Shown: in pieces, positions 34,765 through 40,137 of the stretch
How the letters are laid out: each line of letters opens with the position of its first letter
Position numbering within the stretch: the stretch's first letter is position 1
From: Beijerinckiaceae bacterium
GTDB taxonomy: Bacteria > Pseudomonadota > Alphaproteobacteria > Rhizobiales > Beijerinckiaceae
DNA: 40,137 bases
Direction: 5' to 3'
NCBI GenBank assembly: GCA_947478455.1
Contig: CANJWR010000018.1
Span: 1-40,137 of the forward strand
Program-made: the position numbers and the translations under genes
The notes under the pieces: generated by a model
Told to the model about the DNA's origin: nothing
Databases searched by the model: none
The model's input: only the letters and a program-made list of their open reading frames with translations

Positions 34765-35244
34765 TTGCGCGGTGGTCGTTTTTTTCTGGTTGGAACTATG
34801 TTGGCGCCGCTCCTGACGGGCTGTGGCTCTGAGCCGGAACTTGGAACTGCGCCGGTGGCTCAGTTACATGGCGCTTGGCATCTGACCAATCGCGCAGCCG
34901 ACTGCGAGTATACGCTCGCCACTTTCGGGCACGCCGGCTTTTTCAAGCTGTTCAACGACAACAGGCCGCGCCAGAAATATTTCGACATCAAGCAATTCGG
35001 CGTCGGCGTCGGATTTGTGGTGCTCGACGTCGAGAATCTGGCCCTGGAGCCAAATACGCAGCTGAAGATGAAGTTGGCTGTCGAGAACGACGCGTTAAAG
35101 CTGACGGATCTCACGACCATGGAAGGCGCGAGCTTCAAGTCGCCACCGGCCGGAACCCCGCCTGCCCTCACGGCTCATATGAAAGACGTATACAGGCTCG
35201 CCGAGGCGAAGTTCACCATGAAGCGCTGCCCGGCGTCAGCCTAG
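34765..35244 (+). CDS. Putative lipoprotein starting with TTG
   Basis: A 159-residue protein from a TTG at 34765, with GGGAGAG seven bases upstream. The N-terminus has Arg residues, a hydrophobic core (FFLVGTMLAPL) and the lipobox LLTGC, so it should be lipid-anchored after cleavage before Cys. The mature part begins with a flexible GSEPELG and then a beta-rich domain (HGAWHLTNRAADCEYTLA, VGVGFVVLDVENLALEP). The two-strand GxW opening recalls small metalloprotease-inhibitor (AprI/Inh) lipocalin-like folds, but this is a weak resemblance. The last four bases overlap the convergent small secreted protein gene (shared CTAG). Confidence 0.7.
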   Translation: MRGGRFFLVGTMLAPLLTGCGSEPELGTAPVAQLHGAWHLTNRAADCEYTLATFGHAGFFKLFNDNRPRQKYFDIKQFGVGVGFVVLDVENLALEPNTQLKMKLAVENDALKLTDLTTMEGASFKSPPAGTPPALTAHMKDVYRLAEAKFTMKRCPASA

Positions 35245-35555
35245 CGGCACTGCGCTTCGGTCTGGCCTTTCAGCTTCTGCATCTTGCCGATGAAGCTCTT
35301 GCGCTTGGGTTCGTCCATTTTTGCCAACGAAGCCCGAAAGGCTTCGCCGTTACCCCGCATGGCGACAATCGCCATCTGACGTTCCTGCGGGTTGAAACCG
35401 GTGCGGGCGAGCTTCGCCTGACACTCGCAAACCGAGCGTGAGGCATTGCCGCGCGCCATGCAGGCGTCAGCAAAAGTGTCGGGCGCAGACTGGGCCGAGC
35501 CAGTGGCGGCGACAAGAACCAGCAAATTTGCGGCGAAGAAGGACAGACGTTTCAT
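35241..35555 (-). CDS. Small secreted cysteine-containing protein (hypothetical)
   Basis: A 104-residue exported protein: signal peptide FFAANLLVLVAATGSAQSA, cleavage near residue 24. The mature part has four cysteines (ACMARG, VCECQ and the penultimate residue), suggesting two disulfides, and is otherwise helical and basic (KLARTGFNPQERQMAIVA, EPKRKSFIGKM). Its stop shares the palindrome CTAG with the convergent lipoprotein gene. I recognise the general type common in Rhizobiales genomes but no function. Confidence 0.75.
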   Translation of the reverse strand: MKRLSFFAANLLVLVAATGSAQSAPDTFADACMARGNASRSVCECQAKLARTGFNPQERQMAIVAMRGNGEAFRASLAKMDEPKRKSFIGKMQKLKGQTEAQCR

Positions 35556-35641
35556 TGCGGTCTCGCTGGCGCGGCGATGCCGGCGCGTCGGGATGAATCA
35601 GAACGCTTTACGAAACGCAGACTGATGCTGGATGGCGGCGT

Positions 35642-36049
35642 CTATGCGCCGGGCGTCCAAGGCTGGTAATCGCCGGTGGCGGCCGGACGCTTCGCGGTGC
35701 TGAGGGTCGAGCCCTGCGGACGGTAGGCGGCTGGCGTGCCGGTCTGGTTGGCCAGATGCGGCATTTCCCAGTCGCGCGCCTTGTAGGTTTCCTCAGTCGG
35801 CGGCACATCGACCGTATGATGCAGCCAGCCATACCAGCCGGGAGGCGTCTGCGACCCGTCCGATTCGCCAGTATAGATCACCCAGCGCCGCTCGAAGCCC
35901 AGAACCGGGTCAATCGCCCCGCCCTTCTGTCGGTAATAGGAATTGCCGAATTCATCGTGTCCGACCAGCTCTCCGTTCCGCCACGTATGGAAGCGGGTGT
36001 TGAGGGTCTGACCATTCCACCAGGTCAAAATCTGGATCAGCCATTTCAT
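35642..36049 (-). CDS. NADH:ubiquinone oxidoreductase accessory subunit, NDUFA12 (B17.2) family
   Basis: A 135-residue protein homologous to the mitochondrial complex I accessory subunit B17.2, present in alphaproteobacterial complex I. The core reads WWNGQTLNTRFHTWRNGELVG (family block split at WRNG), DEFGNSYYR, RRWVIYTGE and PPGWYGWLHHTVD. The C-terminal part is Pro/Thr-rich. The ATG at 36049 matches the family start MKW; a GTG five codons upstream is less likely. There are no other nuo genes in the window, as usual for this gene. Confidence 0.9.
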   Translation of the reverse strand: MKWLIQILTWWNGQTLNTRFHTWRNGELVGHDEFGNSYYRQKGGAIDPVLGFERRWVIYTGESDGSQTPPGWYGWLHHTVDVPPTEETYKARDWEMPHLANQTGTPAAYRPQGSTLSTAKRPAATGDYQPWTPGA

Positions 36050-36551
36050 GGGAAGAATCCGCACAGAAGCGAGGCATCAAATTGCGCCGGACTATGGCGA
36101 GCGCGCTTGCGCCTGTCCATACGGAAGAAAGTCGCTTGCCGCAATGCACAAACCCCCAGCCGAAAAATCATCCCCATGGTTGGGCGCCCTGTGGGAAAAT
36201 ATTTTTGCGCCGCCCTGCTCCGGCAGTTGAGACCGCGCGGGCTTGCCCGATTGACCGATTCTCGAGAGTTGCTTTGGGCCATCGCAACAGGTTGAAAAAG
36301 GACACCGGTCAGGATCATGTCCGGCCTGGTAGGTCGGGTATCCCAAAGTGAGGCGCAGACGCTACATCTGGTAGTCATGGTTAGCGAATTGTGAATTAAT
36401 TTTGACGGTCCCGGTTCTTCACGCGTCACTTGAGAAGTTTTCCGAAATTCCCGCCGCGTCAAAGACTTGTTGAAACGACCCGATGCGAATCCCCGCTGTC
36501 CACAGCCCTGCACAACATTTTGTGCCCACCCGTCAAGCGGGCCACAAGTCC

Positions 36552-36581
36552 TTGACGCATCCGGAGCTGCGAGCCTAGTGT
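36552..36581 (+). promoter_or_regulatory. Candidate vegetative promoter of nrdJ
   Basis: TTGACG (36552-36557), an 18-base spacer and TAGTGT (36576-36581). The -35 is good, the -10 poor. Transcription would start near 36588, leaving a leader of about 175 bases before nrdJ. Confidence 0.35.
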
Positions 36582-36725
36582 GATCTCGCTGCTTGAGCAC
36601 CCGCCAGCGCCGCACCAGCGGCCGTTCAGACGGGCGGTAGAGCCAAAGTATCAGGCCCCCAGTCAATGGGCGGCCATTGCGTTTCGGGGACATTAAACGG
36701 GGCACAGGGGCCGGAATTTGGCCTC

Positions 36726-36746
36726 ACGCAGACTTATTGTCTGCGT
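36726..36746 (+). promoter_or_regulatory. Perfect stem-loop in the nrdJ leader
   Basis: ACGCAGAC and GTCTGCGT form an 8-bp stem with loop TTATT, ending five bases before the AGGAAG ribosome binding site. CTTTC follows the stem. A second element, GGCC-N7-GGCC, lies just upstream. Such a pair could act as an attenuator or control ribosome access. Confidence 0.5.
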
Positions 36747-36763
36747 CTTTCAGGAAGAATTCT

Positions 36764-39700
36764 ATGCGGATCGAACGCCGGTACACGAAAGCCAACCAGT
36801 CTCCCTATGCGGACATCACTTTCCGCGAGGCGAAGAGTGAAATCCGTAACCCGGACGGTTCGGTGGTATTCTCCAAGTCGGGCGTTGAAGTCCCCGCCGA
36901 CTGGAGTCAGGTCGCCTCCGACGTCATCGCCCAGAAGTATTTCCGCAAGGCCGGCGTTCCGGCGCGCCTGAAGAAGGTCGAGGAAAATTCCGTCCCGTCC
37001 TTCCTCTGGCGCTCGGTCCCCGACGAGGCGGAACTCGAAAAGCTCCCGAAGGCCGAACGCTACGGCTCGGAATCCACCGCGCAGCAAGTGTTCAACCGCC
37101 TCGCCGGCACGTGGACCTACTGGGGCTGGAAGGGCAAGTATTTCGACACGGAAGACGACGCCCGCGCCTTCTATGACGAGATGTGCTTCATGCTGGCCAA
37201 GCAGATTGCCGCGCCGAATTCGCCGCAATGGTTCAACACCGGGCTGCACTGGGCCTATGGCATCGACGGCCCCGGTCAGGGCCATTATTACGTCGATTAC
37301 GCCACCGGCAAGCTGACGAAATCGAAATCTTCCTACGAGCATCCGCAGCCGCACGCCTGTTTCATTCAGGCCGTGCAGGACGATCTCGTCAACGAAGGCG
37401 GCATCATGGACCTCTGGGTTCGTGAAGCGCGCCTCTTCAAATACGGCTCCGGCACCGGCTCGAACTTCTCGCGCATTCGCGGCGAGAACGAGAAGCTCTC
37501 GGGCGGCGGCTCGTCCTCCGGCCTGATGTCCTTCCTGAAGATCGGCGACCGCGCAGCGGGCGCGATCAAGTCTGGCGGCACCACGCGCCGCGCCGCCAAG
37601 ATGGTGGTGGTCGACGCCGACCATCCGGACATCGAGGCCTATATCGCCTGGAAGGTGAAGGAAGAAGAGAAGGTCGCGGCGCTCGTCACGGGTTCCAAGA
37701 TCGTCAAGAAGCACATGAAGACAATCATGCGCTCCTGCGTGAATTGCGAGGGCTCTGGCGACGATTGCTTCAACCCGGAAAAGAACCCGGCGCTGAAGAA
37801 GGCCATCAAGCTCGCCCGCCGCGACACCGTGCCGGACAATTACATCAAGCGCGTGATCCAGTTCGCCAAGCAGGGCTATACGGAGATCGAGTTCGACACC
37901 TATGACACCGACTGGGATTCGGAAGCCTATCTGACCGTCTCGGGCCAGAACTCGAACAATTCCGTGCGCGTCACCGACGACTTCCTGCGCGCGGTCGAGA
38001 CCGACGGCAACTGGGATCTCATCCGCCGCACCGACGGCAAGATTCACAAGACCCTGAAGGCCAAGGATCTCTGGGAAAGTATCGGCGAAGCCGCATGGGC
38101 CTCCGCCGATCCGGGCATCCAGTACCACACGACCATCAACGACTGGCACACCTGCCCGGCTTCGGGGCCGATCATCGCCTCGAACCCCTGCTCCGAATAC
38201 ATGTTCCTCGACGACACGGCCTGCAATCTGGCCTCGATGAACCTGCTGCAGTTCCGCGACGCCCAGAGCGGCGTGCTCGACATCGATGCTTACGAACACG
38301 CCGTCCGCCTGTGGACCGTGGTGCTCGAAATTGCCGTCCTGATGGCGCAGTTCCCGTCGAAGGAAATCGCCAAACTGTCCTACGACTACCGTACGCTCGG
38401 CCTCGGTTACGCCAATGTCGGCGGCCTGCTGATGTCGTCCGGCATCGGCTACGATTCCGACGAAGCCCGCGCCATCGTGGGCGCGTTCACGGCCGTCATG
38501 ACCGGCGTGTCCTACGCAACCTCCGCCGAAATGGCGAAGGAGCACGGCGCGTTCCCGAGCCATGCGCCCAACGCCCAGCACATGCTGCGCGTCATCCGCA
38601 ACCATCGCCGCGCCGCCTATGGCGAGGCCCATGGCTACGAGAAGGTGAACACGCCGCCGGTCGCGCTGGACCATGCGACGCTCGCCAAACTCGGCCAGAA
38701 CGGCAAGACGCTTTCGGACCGCGCCCGCATGGCGTGGGACAAGGCCCTGTCGCTCGGTGAACAGCACGGCTATCGCAATGCGCAGGTCTCGGTCGTCGCC
38801 CCCACCGGCACGATCGGCCTCGTGATGGATTGCGACACGACCGGCATCGAGCCCGACTTCGCGCTTGTGAAGTTCAAGAAGCTCGCCGGCGGCGGCTATT
38901 TCAAGATCATCAACCGCGCCGTGCCGGAAGCGCTGCGGGTGCTCGGCTACACGCCGGCGCAGATCGCCGAGATCGAGGCCTATGCGGTCGGCCATGCGTC
39001 GCTGGCGCAGTCGCCGGGCGTCAACAACAATACGCTGAAGGCGCGCGGCTTCACCGACGAGCGCATCGAAGCTCTGGGCAAGACGCTCGCGGGCGCGTTC
39101 GACATCAAGTTCGTGATGAACAAGTGGACGCTCGGCGAGGACTTCCTCAAGAACGGCCTGAAAGTCCCGGCTGACAAGCTCGACGATCCGTCGTTCGAAC
39201 TCCTGCCCTTCCTGGGCTTCTCGAAAGCCGAGATCGAGGCCGCCAACATTCACGTTTGCGGCGCGATGACGCTGGAAGGCGCGCCGCACCTGAAGGTCGA
39301 GCACTATCATGTGTTCGATTGCGCCAATGCGTGCGGACGCACCGGCAAGCGTTATCTCTCTGTCGACAGCCACATCCGCATGCTGGCCGCCGCGCAGCCC
39401 TTCATCACCGGGGCGATTTCGAAGACCATCAACATGGCCAACGACGCGACGGTGGAAGACTGCAAGAACGCCTACATGCTGTCGTGGCGTCTGGGCCTCA
39501 AGGCCAATGCGCTCTATCGCGACGGCTCGAAGCTCTCGCAGCCGCTCAATTCGCAGCTCATTCAGGACGACGAGGAAGAAGACGACGACTCGCTCGAACA
39601 GCTGATCGCGCAGCCGATGGCGACCCGCACCGCGCAGGTGACGGAAAAAATCGTCGAGCGCATCATCGAGCGCGTGCAGGTGACGCGCGAGCGCGAACGT

Positions 39701-40137
39701 CTGCCGGACCGTCGCAAGGGCTATACCCAGAAAGCCGTGGTGGGCGGGCATAAGGTCTATCTGCGCACCGGCGAATATCAGGACGGCCGCATCGGCGAAA
39801 TCTTCATCGACATGCACAAGGAGGGCGCTGCCTTCCGGTCGTTGATGAACAATTTCGCCATCGCGATTTCAGTCGGCCTGCAATACGGCGTGCCGCTCGA
39901 CGAATATGTGGACGCCTTCACGTTCACGCGCTTTGAGCCGGCGGGTTTCGTGCAGGGCAATGACGCGATCAAGAACGCCACGTCGATCCTTGACTATGTG
40001 TTCCGCGAACTGGCGATCTCCTATCTGGGCCGCAACGACCTCGCGCATGTGGAGCCGAGCGAAATCGGCCACGACGTGCTCGGCAAGGGCGACGACCAGA
40101 GCCGCGCGCCTTCCGCTGCTGCGGCGGCGGCCGCCAC
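36764..40137 (+). CDS. nrdJ: Adenosylcobalamin-dependent ribonucleotide reductase, class II (3' end outside window)
   Basis: The first 1124 residues of a class II ribonucleotide reductase, which makes deoxynucleotides with a radical formed from coenzyme B12 and so works with or without oxygen. The active site is N474-P-C476-S-E478, with the redox cysteine pair Cys199 (PHACFIQ) and Cys487 (TACNLASMN). Other blocks are [22 protein letters not shown] and [17 protein letters not shown]. An acidic stretch (DDEEEDDDS) followed by a charged helix ([16 protein letters not shown]) separates the core from a TSCPD-like C-terminal part, and an alanine run ends the visible part. AGGAAG precedes the ATG at 36764. 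The C-terminal CxxC would lie beyond the edge. Confidence 0.95.
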   Translation, partial: MRIERRYTKANQSPYADITFREAKSEIRNPDGSVVFSKSGVEVPADWSQVASDVIAQKYFRKAGVPARLKKVEENSVPSFLWRSVPDEAELEKLPKAERYGSESTAQQVFNRLAGTWTYWGWKGKYFDTEDDARAFYDEMCFMLAKQIAAPNSPQWFNTGLHWAYGIDGPGQGHYYVDYATGKLTKSKSSYEHPQPHACFIQAVQDDLVNEGGIMDLWVREARLFKYGSGTGSNFSRIRGENEKLSGGGSSSGLMSFLKIGDRAAGAIKSGGTTRRAAKMVVVDADHPDIEAYIAWKVKEEEKVAALVTGSKIVKKHMKTIMRSCVNCEGSGDDCFNPEKNPALKKAIKLARRDTVPDNYIKRVIQFAKQGYTEIEFDTYDTDWDSEAYLTVSGQNSNNSVRVTDDFLRAVETDGNWDLIRRTDGKIHKTLKAKDLWESIGEAAWASADPGIQYHTTINDWHTCPASGPIIASNPCSEYMFLDDTACNLASMNLLQFRDAQSGVLDIDAYEHAVRLWTVVLEIAVLMAQFPSKEIAKLSYDYRTLGLGYANVGGLLMSSGIGYDSDEARAIVGAFTAVMTGVSYATSAEMAKEHGAFPSHAPNAQHMLRVIRNHRRAAYGEAHGYEKVNTPPVALDHATLAKLGQNGKTLSDRARMAWDKALSLGEQHGYRNAQVSVVAPTGTIGLVMDCDTTGIEPDFALVKFKKLAGGGYFKIINRAVPEALRVLGYTPAQIAEIEAYAVGHASLAQSPGVNNNTLKARGFTDERIEALGKTLAGAFDIKFVMNKWTLGEDFLKNGLKVPADKLDDPSFELLPFLGFSKAEIEAANIHVCGAMTLEGAPHLKVEHYHVFDCANACGRTGKRYLSVDSHIRMLAAAQPFITGAISKTINMANDATVEDCKNAYMLSWRLGLKANALYRDGSKLSQPLNSQLIQDDEEEDDDSLEQLIAQPMATRTAQVTEKIVERIIERVQVTRERERLPDRRKGYTQKAVVGGHKVYLRTGEYQDGRIGEIFIDMHKEGAAFRSLMNNFAIAISVGLQYGVPLDEYVDAFTFTRFEPAGFVQGNDAIKNATSILDYVFRELAISYLGRNDLAHVEPSEIGHDVLGKGDDQSRAPSAAAAAAA

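Larger units (their letters stand above)
36050..36763. other. 714-base non-coding region ahead of nrdJ
   Basis: The frames here lack good starts and have no recognisable protein; a 219-codon minus-strand frame is low-quality. The nrdJ side contains a candidate promoter (36552-36581) and a leader of about 175 bases with a perfect hairpin next to the ribosome binding site. I looked for a cobalamin riboswitch (conserved GCCACTG box) because nrdJ needs B12, and did not find one. I also saw no tRNA-like T-loop sequence. The left half (36065-36540) holds nothing I can name. Confidence 0.55.

Noticed and set aside
33457-35244. A 595-codon plus-strand frame through aat, DUF2155 and the lipoprotein
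   Set aside because: Its first three quarters lie out of frame with aat and antisense to DUF2155; only the last part, from a TTG at 34765 with a good binding site and lipobox, is a real gene.
36050-36763. Cobalamin riboswitch expected before a B12-dependent reductase
   Set aside because: The conserved GCCACTG-type box and flanking pairings were not found on reading the region; a covariance-model search would settle it.
36734-39817. A 1027-codon open frame on the minus strand opposite nrdJ
   Set aside because: It is a mirror of the GC-rich codon pattern of nrdJ; its translation shows no domain, is rich in Val/Arg/His/Gly, and nrdJ on the other strand is unmistakable.

Overview
This window looks like chromosomal DNA of an alphaproteobacterium of the order Hyphomicrobiales (Rhizobiales). 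The base composition is GC-rich. Several genes are typical of that group: an NDUFA12-type complex I accessory protein, a DUF2155 protein next to aat, a glnB-glnA pair, parE, a WTGFYAG-type outer-membrane barrel and a B12-dependent ribonucleotide reductase. The family cannot be fixed from sequence reading alone; a Beijerinckiaceae/Methylocystaceae-like relative is a guess. No rRNA, tRNA, CRISPR array, phage gene or insertion sequence was seen.

Left part (1-2768): the start of a small zinc-ligand protein running off the edge, an FkbM-type methyltransferase, and a two-domain phosphotransferase-like/P-loop kinase protein. From 12019 down to 2775 lies a minus-strand run of eight closely spaced genes. 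In order of transcription they are a Gfo/Idh/MocA oxidoreductase, a zinc alcohol dehydrogenase, an unrecognised 152-residue protein, an MFS transporter, an enolase-superfamily enzyme of the muconate-lactonizing type, a periplasmic binding protein, a fused double-domain ABC permease and a second binding protein. This reads as an uptake-and-catabolism cluster for an unidentified small organic compound. It has no ABC ATPase.

Middle part (12160-19930): a photo-oxidative-stress and lipid-modification locus. Rightward are a DNA photolyase, a flavin amine-oxidase-like protein, a DUF1365 protein, a cyclopropane-fatty-acid-synthase-family methyltransferase and an MFS carrier. Leftward, meeting them stop to stop, are a ChrR-like cupin protein and a short-chain dehydrogenase. 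The gene set resembles the singlet-oxygen (sigma-E/ChrR) regulon known from Rhodobacter sphaeroides. Both arms have a candidate promoter of the same architecture (TGATCC-like, 16 bases, CGTA). The ChrR-like protein keeps every cupin metal ligand but has lost three of the four zinc ligands of the anti-sigma domain. No sigma factor gene is in the window. This is the most interesting region.

Right part (20133-40137): mostly housekeeping. It carries cysK, a nitrogen-control unit (sigma-54 promoter, glnB, glnA, terminator), an outer-membrane barrel protein, a TetA-like MFS exporter, a family-4 glycosyltransferase, parE, cytochrome b561, a pilin-like small protein, an RhlE-type RNA helicase with an arginine-rich tail, a glutathione transferase, aat, DUF2155, a lipoprotein, a small secreted protein, the NDUFA12-type protein and nrdJ, which runs off the right edge. 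Two non-coding stretches exceed 300 bases: 21165-21825, ahead of glnB, and 36050-36763, ahead of nrdJ. Both hold candidate regulatory elements.
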